Assembly: GCF_027947575.1 (NCBI RefSeq)
Contig: NZ_CP116256.1
Coordinates: forward strand, 5,146,001-5,210,000
DNA length: 64,000 nucleotides
Reading direction: 5' to 3'
Source: Streptomyces rubrogriseus
GTDB lineage: Bacteria > Actinomycetota > Actinomycetes > Streptomycetales > Streptomycetaceae
Of the stretch, positions 17,149 through 25,509 are shown in pieces; the first letter of the stretch is position 1, and every line of letters begins with the position of its first letter. The position numbers and the translations under genes were made by a program. The notes beneath the pieces are model-generated. The model had not been told where the DNA came from. It did no database searches and worked only from the letters and a program-made list of their open reading frames with translations.

Positions 17149-18318
17149 GTGGCCGCATACCTGTGCGCTCCCGCCGTGATACACGGCGAGCACTCCGTCG
17201 AGACCCGAGAGATCGTCGAGGAAGTACGCGGTCGGCACCCGCACGCGCCGTGGGCACCGCGGATCGACGGCATCGCGGCCAGTACGGGCATCGAGAGCCG
17301 CGGCTGGATGCTCCCCCTGGAGGCCGCCGTCGCGCCCGGCGGCGGCGGCGACCTCGGGGCCGCCCGGGAGGCGCTGGTCCGCGACGGGTTCACCGAGCAG
17401 GACGCGGACCGCGCGATCGCCGCCCTGAAGGCGGTACCCGCGTCGCAGACCGTCCAGGAGCGCACCGCCCCGGCCTGGGAGGCCGTGCAGGCCTACGGGG
17501 AGCGCGCGGCACGTGGTGCCCTGCAGATCGCCGGGCTGGACGTCGCGGACGTCGACTGCCTGATCACCAGCAACTCCACCACCCCGGCCCTGCCCGGACT
17601 GGACGTCGCGCTGGCCAACCGGCTCCCGCTGCGCGGCGACACCATGCTCCTGCCCGCCACCCAGTGGGCCTGCGTGGCCGGGACCCGTTCCCTGGCGCTG
17701 GCCGCCGACCTCGTGGCGGCGGACCCGGACCGGGTGGTCCTGGTCGTGATCTCCGAGGCGCTGAGCACCACCTACCAGCCCGCCGACGACACCCTGGAGT
17801 CCCTGATCGTCCGGCTGCTGTTCGCGGACACCGCGGTCGCGGCGGTGGTCACCGGCCGCCCGAGGCCCGAGTCGGTGCTCCGGCTGGACGCCGCCTGGCA
17901 CCACACCCTGCCGGGCACGCGGGACCTGCACCGCCTGGAGACGCGGGCGGACGGCACCCACTTCGTGATGGACCGGCGCGGGCCGCGGGCGGTGCAGGAA
18001 ACGGTCACCGCGATGTGGGAGTGGCTCCGCGTCCGCTACGAGGACGACCCCTCCTCCTGGCACCCCGACGTCCTGCTCGCGCACCCCGGCGGGACCCGGG
18101 TGCTGGAGTACATGGAGCAGACGATGCCAGACGAGTGGCCCCCGGGGCTGCTGGAGTACAGCCGGGACAGCTACACCAGCGGCAACCGCGGAGGCGCCGC
18201 CGTGTTCGACATCCTGCGCCGGGCGTACGACGCCGGGCAGAAGGCGGGCAGCCGTGCCGTCCTGTACGCGGCCGCCCCGGGCCTGACCGCCACCGCTCTG
18301 GAAGGTGAGTGGCTGTAG
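17149..18318 (+). CDS. Type III polyketide synthase (chalcone/stilbene synthase superfamily)
   Basis: A 389-residue condensing enzyme with the catalytic triad of the family: Cys175 in ATQWACVAGTR, His312 in LLAHPGGTRVL and Asn346 in YTSGNRGGAA. It would decarboxylate malonyl-type extenders onto an acyl starter to give pyrones or resorcinols. I chose GTG 17149 (VAAYLCAPAV) because AGAAAGG sits eight bases upstream and the upstream extension is only translated repeat. Several active-site neighbours differ from germicidin synthase and RppA types (for example CVAG after the usual G, and NRGG in place of NxxS), so the product cannot be predicted. No tailoring P450 or methyltransferase is adjacent. 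Confidence 0.88.
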   Translation: MAAYLCAPAVIHGEHSVETREIVEEVRGRHPHAPWAPRIDGIAASTGIESRGWMLPLEAAVAPGGGGDLGAAREALVRDGFTEQDADRAIAALKAVPASQTVQERTAPAWEAVQAYGERAARGALQIAGLDVADVDCLITSNSTTPALPGLDVALANRLPLRGDTMLLPATQWACVAGTRSLALAADLVAADPDRVVLVVISEALSTTYQPADDTLESLIVRLLFADTAVAAVVTGRPRPESVLRLDAAWHHTLPGTRDLHRLETRADGTHFVMDRRGPRAVQETVTAMWEWLRVRYEDDPSSWHPDVLLAHPGGTRVLEYMEQTMPDEWPPGLLEYSRDSYTSGNRGGAAVFDILRRAYDAGQKAGSRAVLYAAAPGLTATALEGEWL

Positions 18319-18500
18319 GGGGCACTCCCGGGCCGCCCCGCCACTCTCCGTGTTCACCGCGCGGTCCGCTGATGTGGGCGAAGCGTCCGCGCGTGTTATT
18401 GAATGGGGTGTGCGGTCGGGATCCTCGGGGGCCCTTCCGCACGGGTTCGGGTACGGCCCCGGCACTGTGCCGGGGTTGGCGAGCGAGCTGAGGGAGCCGC

Positions 18501-20660
18501 ATGGACTCCACACCCTCCCCTTCGTCCTCGTCGCCGTTCGACCTGGTCAGCAGCGCCCTGGGCCGGTACATCCCGCGTGGCGGAGCCGCGGCGGCCGGTC
18601 CCGACGAGTCGCGGGACGACTCCGGCGGACACCGGCCGGAGCACGACCGTCCGCAGGTGGGCCGGCAGGAGCAGATCCTCGGTGCGGTCAATCTGGACCG
18701 GGAGCTGAGAGTCACCCACCGCAATCTCGAGGCCCCCGTCTTCGCGGGACTGGACGCCGCGGTCGGCAGCCCGTTCGTCGATCTCCTGCCCCCGGGGGAC
18801 GTACCGACGGTCACCCGGCGGCTGCGGCAGGTCCTGGACACCGGTGAGGCACACGTCGCCCGGGTCCAGCGGCTGCGGCGCGGCGACGGGTCGGAGCTGG
18901 TCGTGTCGATGAGCATCCTGCCCGCGGCCGCGCCCCGGGAGGGCCTGACCGTCTCCGTGATCGCCATGGCCAGGAGGCTGCACCTGTACGCCGCCGAGAC
19001 CGCGATCGGCACCTCGCTGGACATCGGCGAAACGGCGCAGTCCCTGGCGGATTCCCTGCTGGCCTGGGGAGACGTGGCCGCCGTCGACCTCGACTTCGCC
19101 GTGTGGACGGGCGAGGGGGTCACCGAGCGGGCGCAGGGCCGCATCCGGCTGCGGCGGGCGGCCCTGGTGCCGGACCGGGCCTGGCCCGAGGGGTACGTGA
19201 CCCTGGGCGAGGACCTTCCCAGCGACGCGAGTCGCCTGCTGTCGCAGGCGATACGCCGCGCCGACGCCCCGCAGTCCATCGTCATCCCCGACCGGGAGGC
19301 GATCGAGCGGGTGCTCGGCAGCCCGCGGCTGGTGCGTGCGCTGGTGCCCGGCGACCGGTCCGCCGGCGTGGCGTGTGTACCGCTGGTCCTGGAAGGTGAT
19401 CCGCCCGTCGTCCTGGGCGTGGCGGAGGTGTGGCGGCGGGCGGACCGGCCGTTCGCCGACAGTGAGCTGTTCGACCTCCAGGAGCTGGTGGCCAGGACCT
19501 CCCACCATGTGGACCTGGCCCGTCAGCACCAGCGCGAGCACACTCAGGTGCTGGCCCTGCAGCGGCGGCTGCTGCCGCGCTCCGCCGGTGGCACCGTCCA
19601 GACCGCCAGCGTCTACCAGCCCGCCACGCCCGACAGCGCGGGCGTCGGAGGGGACTGGGTGAACAGCTTCCCGCTGCCGGACGGCCGTACCGCGCTGGTC
19701 GTCGGCGATGTCGTCGGGCACGGCCTGGGCGCCGCGGCCACCATGGGCCAGCTGAGCATGGAGGCCCGGGCGCTGCTGTCCGCGGGACTGGCCCCCGACG
19801 AGGTGCTCGAGCACCTCGACGAGACCGTGACGCTGCTGGACGACGCGGAGTCCGGGCTGGCGGCCGGTTACAGCGCGCTCGGGTCGACCTGCTGCATCGC
19901 CGTGTACGACCCCGTCAGCCACCGGGTGACGCTGTCCAGCGCGGGCCACCTGCCCCCGATCCTGGTGTCGCCGGACGGGCGGGCCGGCCCGCTCCCGGTC
20001 CGCCCGCATCCCGGCCTGGGTACCGAGTTCGCGCTGCGGGAGCCGTACGGCGTGCACACCTTCGTCGCACCCCCGGGCTCCCTGCTCGCCCTCTACACCG
20101 ACGGCCTGGTCGAGGACCCGGCCGTGCCGATCGACGAGGGCATCGCCAGGCTGGCGGACGCCGTGTCCGGCGTGCATCCGTGGGACTCGCTGCAGCAGGC
20201 CGCGCGCCGGGTGGTCTCCGACGTGATGCCGGCGCACCAGCGCGACGACGTGACCCTGCTCATCGCACGCACGATCGGCTACCGCAAGGGGGACACCGCG
20301 ACCTGGCGGCTGCCCGCCCGCGACGACGCGGCCGCCCGGGCCCGCGCGCTGGTCTCCGCGCTGCTGCGGCAGTGGCGCACCAGGGACAGCACCCGGGACA
20401 GCGTGCTGCTGCTGGTCAGCGAGCTGGTCACCAACGCGGTCCGGTTCGCCGGCGGCCCCATCACGGTACGGCTGATCAGGGCCGGTCCCGGCCTGTTGTG
20501 CGAGGTCGGGGACACCGGAAACGGCAGACCGCGGCTGGGCCGGGGCGGGCTCCTCGACGACGGTGGCCGCGGCCTGCACGTGGTGCACCGGCTCACCACC
20601 CGGTGGGGCGTGCGGTGGACGGACACCGGCAAGGTGGTCTGGGCCGAGGTCGTGCGCTGA
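18501..20660 (+). CDS. Multidomain PP2C phosphatase: PAS, GAF, SpoIIE and HATPase_c
   Basis: A 719-residue soluble regulator. A PAS-like domain lies at about 60-150 and a GAF-like domain at about 165-340. A SpoIIE-type PP2C catalytic domain follows at about 350-570, with metal-binding signatures GGDWVNSF, VVGDVVGHGLGAA and LYTDGLVED. The C-terminal GHKL ATPase domain (590-719) carries LLVSELVTNAVRFAGG and GRGLHVVHRL. The phosphatase/anti-sigma-kinase combination is typical of Streptomyces partner-switching proteins: the phosphatase dephosphorylates an anti-anti-sigma factor and the kinase domain binds or phosphorylates it. The ATG at 18501 follows GAGGGAG. No anti-sigma antagonist is nearby. 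Confidence 0.92.
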   Translation: MDSTPSPSSSSPFDLVSSALGRYIPRGGAAAAGPDESRDDSGGHRPEHDRPQVGRQEQILGAVNLDRELRVTHRNLEAPVFAGLDAAVGSPFVDLLPPGDVPTVTRRLRQVLDTGEAHVARVQRLRRGDGSELVVSMSILPAAAPREGLTVSVIAMARRLHLYAAETAIGTSLDIGETAQSLADSLLAWGDVAAVDLDFAVWTGEGVTERAQGRIRLRRAALVPDRAWPEGYVTLGEDLPSDASRLLSQAIRRADAPQSIVIPDREAIERVLGSPRLVRALVPGDRSAGVACVPLVLEGDPPVVLGVAEVWRRADRPFADSELFDLQELVARTSHHVDLARQHQREHTQVLALQRRLLPRSAGGTVQTASVYQPATPDSAGVGGDWVNSFPLPDGRTALVVGDVVGHGLGAAATMGQLSMEARALLSAGLAPDEVLEHLDETVTLLDDAESGLAAGYSALGSTCCIAVYDPVSHRVTLSSAGHLPPILVSPDGRAGPLPVRPHPGLGTEFALREPYGVHTFVAPPGSLLALYTDGLVEDPAVPIDEGIARLADAVSGVHPWDSLQQAARRVVSDVMPAHQRDDVTLLIARTIGYRKGDTATWRLPARDDAAARARALVSALLRQWRTRDSTRDSVLLLVSELVTNAVRFAGGPITVRLIRAGPGLLCEVGDTGNGRPRLGRGGLLDDGGRGLHVVHRLTTRWGVRWTDTGKVVWAEVVR

Positions 20661-20761
20661 CGCGGCCACGGACTCCCTTCCGCGGCGGCGGGGAACCGGG
20701 ACGCGGGTGGCCGGCGTCCGTCGGGGCACAAGATCGCACAGTCCGCCCCGAGGAGTTCGAG

Positions 20762-21388
20762 ATGCCCGGCACAGCCACCCGCTACCTCTACCTTGCCCGG
20801 CACGGTGAGGCCGCACCGGACGAGAGCGGGCTGACGGACGCCGGCCGGCGCCAGGCCGCCCTGCTCGGCCGGCGCCTGACGGACATCCCCTTCGATGCCG
20901 TCCACCACGGCCCGCTGCCGCGGGCGGAACAGACCGCACGCCTGATCGCCGACGAGCTGAAGGGCGTCACTCCGCGCGTCTCGGAAGCCGCCGGTGACTA
21001 CGTGCCCCACCTGCCCGAACGGGCCGAACTCCCGCCGGATTCGGCCGACCTCTATCTCCGTTTCCTCGCCGGTGCCACCGACGAGGAACGCGAGCGCGGC
21101 CCGGAGCTCGCCCGTCGGGCGCTGCGTCTTTTCACGGGGGCGGTGACGGACGGCGCCCGGGACCGGCACGAACTGGTCGTCACCCACAACTTCCTCATCG
21201 CCTGGCTGGTCCGGGACGCCATGCACGCGCCGAAGTGGCGGTGGCTCGGCCTCAACCACTGCAACGCCTCGCTCACGGTCATCCGTTACGCGCCCGGCCG
21301 GGCGGCCTCCGTCCTCCTCTCCAACGACATGCGGCACCTGCCCGCCGAGCTGCGCTGGACGGGCTTTCCCGCCGAACTGCACGTCTGA
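20762..21388 (+). CDS. Histidine phosphatase family (phosphoglycerate mutase-like) protein
   Basis: A 208-residue protein with the RHG catalytic motif (LARHGEAAPDES, residues about 10-21), where the His becomes phosphorylated. The second conserved arginine is in PRAEQTA and the second histidine in LVVTHNFLIAW. The start is ATG 20762 (MPGTATRYLY). Family members are broad phosphatases or mutases; substrate unknown. It follows the PP2C gene by about 100 bp on the same strand, and a shared transcript is possible but unproven. Confidence 0.88.
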   Translation: MPGTATRYLYLARHGEAAPDESGLTDAGRRQAALLGRRLTDIPFDAVHHGPLPRAEQTARLIADELKGVTPRVSEAAGDYVPHLPERAELPPDSADLYLRFLAGATDEERERGPELARRALRLFTGAVTDGARDRHELVVTHNFLIAWLVRDAMHAPKWRWLGLNHCNASLTVIRYAPGRAASVLLSNDMRHLPAELRWTGFPAELHV

Positions 21389-21436
21389 CGGCCTGAATCC
21401 GCGCACGGGCCGGAGCGCCGTCGCACCGGCCGGTGC

Positions 21437-22474
21437 TCAGGAGCCGGGGCCGCTCAGGTAGGCCGCCAGCGAGCCTACGGCGGCGGGATTGCGCGGGCTC
21501 TCGACGAGGTCGACGTAGTCGAGGGTGACGATCCGGTCGTTCCTGACGGCGGAGACGTTGGCGAGCGGCTTGTAGGACCTGAGGAAGCGGCGCTTCTGCT
21601 CGGCGGTGGTGTCCCCGTAGTCGTTGATCACGATGACCTCGGGGTCACGGGCGACGACCGTCTCCCAGCCCACGGTGGTCCAGCTGTCCTTCAGGTCCTT
21701 CATGACGTGGTCGCCGCCGGCCTTGGTGATGATGTCGTGGGGCCCGGCGTAGGCCCCGGCGGTGAGCGGCTTGTCCTCGCCGCTGTCGTAGAGGAACACC
21801 CGGGGCCGGTCGACGCCTTTGGGGGCCTTCGCCCGCGCCCGGGCGACCTGGTCGCGGAACCGGGCGACGAGGGTCTCGGCCCGGTCCTCGACGTCGAACA
21901 CCTTCCCCAGGTTGCGCAGGTCCGTGTACAGCGCGTCGAGCGGGGGCATCACGCCGCGGGCCTTGCCCTGTCCGTTGCGGCACGACTCACTGAGCAGGTA
22001 CGAGTCGACGCCCACGCGGCGCAGCGCCTGGGGCGTGAATCCGTCTCCCTCGCTGAAACCGTAGTTCCAGCCCGCGAAGACCAGGTCGGCGCGGGCGTCC
22101 AGGACCAGTTCCTTGTTGATGCGCTCCTTCGACAGCCAGGTGGTCTTCCGGTAGCCGTCCTTCCACGGCACCTTCGTGAGGTCGCCCTTGTCGTCGGGCA
22201 TGACGTATCCGGCCATGTGGTCCTCGAGGCCGAGGGCGAACATGATCTCGGTGATTCCCACGTCGTTGGTGACCACCCGCCGCGGAGCCTTCTCGAACGT
22301 CAGCTTCTCGCCGCAGTTCTCGACCGTCACCGGATAGTGGCCGTCGGACGACGCCCGGGCGCCCTCCCCCTTCCCGGGCTCCGGCGAGACGTCCGCCCCG
22401 CAGCCGGAGACGGCGAAGGCCAGGACGGGGGCGAGGGCCAGGGCCAGGGCGGTGGGGCGGGCGCGGTTCGGCAT
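21437..22474 (-). CDS. ABC transporter substrate-binding lipoprotein (siderophore/cobalamin/F420-0 class)
   Basis: A 345-residue lipoprotein with lipobox AFAVSGCGAD (Cys25), followed by a class III periplasmic-binding fold (VTVENCGEKLTFEKAPRRVVTNDVGITEIMFALGL). Residues NYGFSEGDGF and SYLLSESC line the expected cleft. The VENCG start of the mature domain also occurs in the proposed F420-0 binding proteins, so iron-siderophore, cobalamin and F420-0 remain open as ligands. It is the last gene of a permease-ATPase-SBP operon on the minus strand. I see no iron box or cobalamin riboswitch with confidence. The histidine phosphatase gene converges on it. Confidence 0.88.
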   Translation of the reverse strand: MPNRARPTALALALAPVLAFAVSGCGADVSPEPGKGEGARASSDGHYPVTVENCGEKLTFEKAPRRVVTNDVGITEIMFALGLEDHMAGYVMPDDKGDLTKVPWKDGYRKTTWLSKERINKELVLDARADLVFAGWNYGFSEGDGFTPQALRRVGVDSYLLSESCRNGQGKARGVMPPLDALYTDLRNLGKVFDVEDRAETLVARFRDQVARARAKAPKGVDRPRVFLYDSGEDKPLTAGAYAGPHDIITKAGGDHVMKDLKDSWTTVGWETVVARDPEVIVINDYGDTTAEQKRRFLRSYKPLANVSAVRNDRIVTLDYVDLVESPRNPAAVGSLAAYLSGPGS

Positions 22475-22542
22475 GCTGGGGGTGACTCCTTGTGGGGCGG
22501 GCGGGGCTGAGCGGACGCGGCAGGGCGAACGGACGGGGCGCG

Positions 22543-23319
22543 CTACCCAGTCGGCGGCAGGCGGTCGAAGAGCAGTTGGAGCGCGCCGGTCTCCGGGTGG
22601 GCGACGCGGTGCGCCCGGACGCCGAAGACGTCGGCCAGCAGATCGGCCGTGAGCACGTCGTGCGGGGCGCCGGAGGCGACGACCCGTCCGCCGTCGACGA
22701 CGTGGAGACGGTCGCAGTGGAGCGCGGCGAGGTTGAGGTCGTGCAGGGCGGCGAGCACGGTCGGCCCGCCGGACCGCACCAGGGACAGGACCTCCAACTG
22801 CTGTGCGATGTCCAGGTGGTTGGTGGGCTCGTCCAGGACGAGGATCCGCGGCTGCTGGGCGAGTGCGCGGGCGATCAGGACCCGTTGCCTCTCCCCGCCG
22901 GAGAGGGTGAGGAAGCCGCGGTCGGCCAGATGGTCCGCGCCGACCCCTTCCAGGGCGGCGGCGCAGACGTGCCGGTCCTCGTCGGAGGTCCGGGCGGCCG
23001 CCCCCTGGTGCGGCAGTCTGCCCATGGCCACGACCTCGGCCACCGTGAAGTCGAACTCCGCCCCCGCTTCCTGCGGCAGGGCGGCGAGCCGGCGTGCGCT
23101 CTCCCGCGGGCTCAGGGAGGGCAGCTCGTCACCGCCGAGCCGGACGACTCCGGCCGTGGGGCGCAGCGCCCGGTACACGCACCGCAGCAGGGTCGACTTG
23201 CCGCTGCCGTTGGGCCCGACGAGCCCGACGAACCCGCCGCTGTCCGCGTGCAGCGACACGTCGTCGAGCAAACGCGCGCCGGACATCTCGACCGTGAGTC
23301 CCTCGATCTCGACCCGCAT
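22543..23319 (-). CDS. ABC transporter ATP-binding protein (FecE/BtuD type)
   Basis: A 258-residue ATPase. Walker A is GPNGSGKST (about residues 36-44), the Q loop is in LPQEAGAEFDF, the signature is LSGGERQR, Walker B is ILVLDEPTNHLD, and the switch His is in ALHDLNLA. It energises uptake through the FecCD permease encoded just upstream: the permease TGA and this ATG share one base (TGATG at 23317-23321). The pattern is typical for siderophore or corrinoid importers. Confidence 0.93.
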   Translation of the reverse strand: MRVEIEGLTVEMSGARLLDDVSLHADSGGFVGLVGPNGSGKSTLLRCVYRALRPTAGVVRLGGDELPSLSPRESARRLAALPQEAGAEFDFTVAEVVAMGRLPHQGAAARTSDEDRHVCAAALEGVGADHLADRGFLTLSGGERQRVLIARALAQQPRILVLDEPTNHLDIAQQLEVLSLVRSGGPTVLAALHDLNLAALHCDRLHVVDGGRVVASGAPHDVLTADLLADVFGVRAHRVAHPETGALQLLFDRLPPTG

Positions 23320-24425
23320 CACACGCCTCCGAAGGTGTAGGTACGGCGGCGCATCAGCAGGACGAAGCAGGGCACGCCGATCGCCGCGGTCAGTACGCCC
23401 AGCGGCAGTTCGGCGGGGGCGAGCACCACGCGCGAAAGGATGTCGACCCAGACCAGCAGGACGGCCCCGCCCAGGGGCGCCACGGCCAGCAGTCGGCGGT
23501 GGTCCGCGCCGACCAGCATCCGGGCCGCGTGCGGGACCATCAGGCCGACGAAGCCGATCGCCCCGCTGACCGCGACCACCGCACCGGTGACGGCCGAGGC
23601 GGTGAGGAACAGTTCCTTGCGCAGCCGCCCGGGGTCCACACCCAGCGCGGCCGCGGTCTCGTCGCCCATCGCGAGGGCGTTCAGGCGCCGGGCCGACCAG
23701 CCGAGATGGACGAGGCCACCGAGGACCGCCCCCGTGGCGATCGGTACGGAGGACCAGTTCGCCCCGCCCAGGCTGCCGAGCAGCCACATCATGGCGGACC
23801 GCGCCGCTTCGCCGTGCTCGGCGGCGAACACCATGAAGGTGGTGACGGCCGAGAAGCCGTAGTACATCGCGGTACCGGTCAGCACCAGCCGGAGCGGGGT
23901 CAGGCCCCGCGGGGTCCGGGCGACCGCGTACACCAGCACCATGGCCGCGAGCGCGGAGAGGAACGCCGCCGTGGACAGCGCCCAGAGACCGAGTGCGCCG
24001 AAGGCCCCGAAGATGAGCACGGCGTTGGCCCCGACGGCGGCACCGGAGGAGATGCCGAGGACGAACGGGTCCGCCAGCGCGTTGCGGACCATGGCCTGGA
24101 CGGCGACGCCGACGGACGCCAGGCCGGCGCCGACGACCGCCGCGAGCACGGCCCGTGGGAAGCGGAGCTCCCAGACGATGGTGTAGGCGGCGACGTCGTC
24201 CGCGCCTATGGTCCCTCCGGTCAGGCCCGCCCAGAGGTAGTGCAGCGCCTCGCTCCAGGAGAGCCCCGCCGCGCCGATGCACGCCCCGCAGGCCAGCGAG
24301 ACGGGAAGCGCGACGCACAGCCCTGCCACGAGCAGGGGAAGTGAGGCGCGCCTGGCCGGTGGTGGCCCGCTGTTCGTCGTGCGGTCCGGTGGGGCGGCGG
24401 GTATCCGGTCGCGGAGCGTGGCCAC
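23319..24425 (-). CDS. FecCD-family ABC transporter permease
   Basis: A permease of about 368 residues with roughly ten membrane helices. Typical BtuC/FecD features are RFPRAVLAAVVGAGLASVGVAVQAMVRNALADPFVLGISSGAAVGA, the cytoplasmic coupling region and GFVGLMVPHAARMLVGADHRRLL. I chose GTG 24423-24425 (VATLRDRIPA), since the in-frame ATG at 24542 would add 39 Arg/Pro-rich residues without homology. It is the first gene of the three-gene importer. The single permease gene implies a homodimeric channel. Confidence 0.9.
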   Translation of the reverse strand: MATLRDRIPAAPPDRTTNSGPPPARRASLPLLVAGLCVALPVSLACGACIGAAGLSWSEALHYLWAGLTGGTIGADDVAAYTIVWELRFPRAVLAAVVGAGLASVGVAVQAMVRNALADPFVLGISSGAAVGANAVLIFGAFGALGLWALSTAAFLSALAAMVLVYAVARTPRGLTPLRLVLTGTAMYYGFSAVTTFMVFAAEHGEAARSAMMWLLGSLGGANWSSVPIATGAVLGGLVHLGWSARRLNALAMGDETAAALGVDPGRLRKELFLTASAVTGAVVAVSGAIGFVGLMVPHAARMLVGADHRRLLAVAPLGGAVLLVWVDILSRVVLAPAELPLGVLTAAIGVPCFVLLMRRRTYTFGGV

Positions 24426-24688
24426 AGGCGTTTCGCTTTCGCCTCGGGCCGTGCGCCTGCGTGTTCGAAGGAGCGGGCCCGGACGCCGGGCGCCCTGCGC
24501 AGCACCTCTCGCAGTCCACGGCGATTGACAGGGCTTCACCACCGCGGGTAATCGGGCTTACGGAACCCCTTGCGGGGCTCCGCCTACCGTTGCGGGTCAG
24601 CGCCGGACTTCGACCGGACTTCCCCCACGAGGCGCTTCGCAGCGTACCTCGTCACCTCCTGCGGGCAGGAACCGCACCCGGACTCGAC

Positions 24689-24773
24689 GCGGCGGTGCAC
24701 GAGTACCTCCTCTTCCGTGACCACCTGTGCACCCACGCGGACGACCGCGCCCTGTACGCGAACGTCAAACGAG
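24689..24773 (+). pseudogene. 85-bp duplicated fragment of grpB
   Basis: This stretch matches 30261-30345 inside the intact grpB gene with only three mismatches and no gaps (about 96 percent). In the grpB frame it would encode AVHEYLLFRDHL-C-THADDRALYANVKRA, with three residue changes. Identity ends sharply at both sides. The copy lies in the 465-bp gap between the permease start (24425) and the SRPBCC gene (24890), where no complete gene is seen; the rest of that gap has no recognisable content. It is a partial duplication or the footprint of a recombination event. Confidence 0.85.
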
Positions 24774-24890
24774 CACAACGGCTTGCTGCGGATGCAAGGC
24801 ACCGAGTACGGCCGGTTCGTGCCTCTCCTGCGCGCGGACGCGGTGGCCGCTCGGCCGGTGCGGAGCCGGGGCACGGAGCGGTGCCGGGGG

Positions 24891-25352
24891 TCACTCACCC
24901 GGCCTGATGCGCCCGCGCCAGGCTCCGGACTCGCCGCCGCGCTTCTCGATGTACTCCTTGAAGCGCTGCATGTCGCCCTTCACCCGCCGGTCGATGACTC
25001 CGAGCATGTCGCCGGTCTTCTCCGCGACGCCGGTGGGATCGACGTCCATGACGAGTTCGACCCGGGTGTGCGTGTCGTCCAGGCGCTGAAAGCGGACCGT
25101 GCCCTTCTGGTTGGTGTCACCCTTGGTGGTACGCCACGTGATGCGCTCGTCGGGCAGCTGGTCGACGATCTCGGTGTCGAACTCGCGCTTCACACCGCTG
25201 ACCTGGGTGATCCAGTGGTTGTGCCGCTCGTCGAGCTGCCTGACCTCCTCGACCCCCTCCATGAAGTGCGGGAACTCCTCGAACTGGGTCCACTGGTTGT
25301 AGGCGGTGTGCACGGGAACCTCGACGTCCACCACTTCCTTGACCGTGCTCAT
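24891..25352 (-). CDS. SRPBCC-family (polyketide cyclase/coenzyme Q-binding like) protein
   Basis: A 153-residue soluble protein that starts MSTVKEVVDVEVPVHTAYNQWTQFEEFPHFM, the usual opening of the START/Bet v 1-like SRPBCC fold, and continues with alternating strands to a long C-terminal helix (KGDMQRFKEYIEKRGG). Such proteins bind hydrophobic ligands or membranes. Streptomyces have many paralogs of unknown function. The start ATG 25350-25352 is preceded by GAGGGAAG. A SigB-like promoter sits about 80 bp upstream. Confidence 0.85.
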   Translation of the reverse strand: MSTVKEVVDVEVPVHTAYNQWTQFEEFPHFMEGVEEVRQLDERHNHWITQVSGVKREFDTEIVDQLPDERITWRTTKGDTNQKGTVRFQRLDDTHTRVELVMDVDPTGVAEKTGDMLGVIDRRVKGDMQRFKEYIEKRGGESGAWRGRIRPGE

Positions 25353-25431
25353 CTGAGAACTTCCCTCTCTGTAGCGATCGTTGCCGCCAGGGACCGGCGT
25401 CCGGCCGGAGCCCCTGGGCACGAAGAGGCGA

Positions 25432-25455
25432 GTACCCGGGCACCGCCCGTATAAC
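25432..25455 (-). promoter_or_regulatory. Possible SigB-like stress promoter for the SRPBCC gene
   Basis: Read on the minus strand, GTTAT (25455-25451) and GGGTAC (25437-25432) are separated by 13 bp. The -10 element matches the Streptomyces SigB consensus GGGTAY exactly; the -35 (GNNT) is only partly matched. The promoter points into the SRPBCC gene. Confidence 0.4.
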
Positions 25456-25509
25456 GTCACTCCGTCGAGGCGGCCCGTGCCAGGGCAGCGCGCGCTGCAA
25501 GCCCGTGGA

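Noticed and set aside
24426..24600. Cobalamin riboswitch upstream of the ABC importer
   Set aside because: Some G/C-rich paired sequence is present, but the conserved B12 box and the GCCACTG-type core could not be found, so ligand assignment by riboswitch is not supported.
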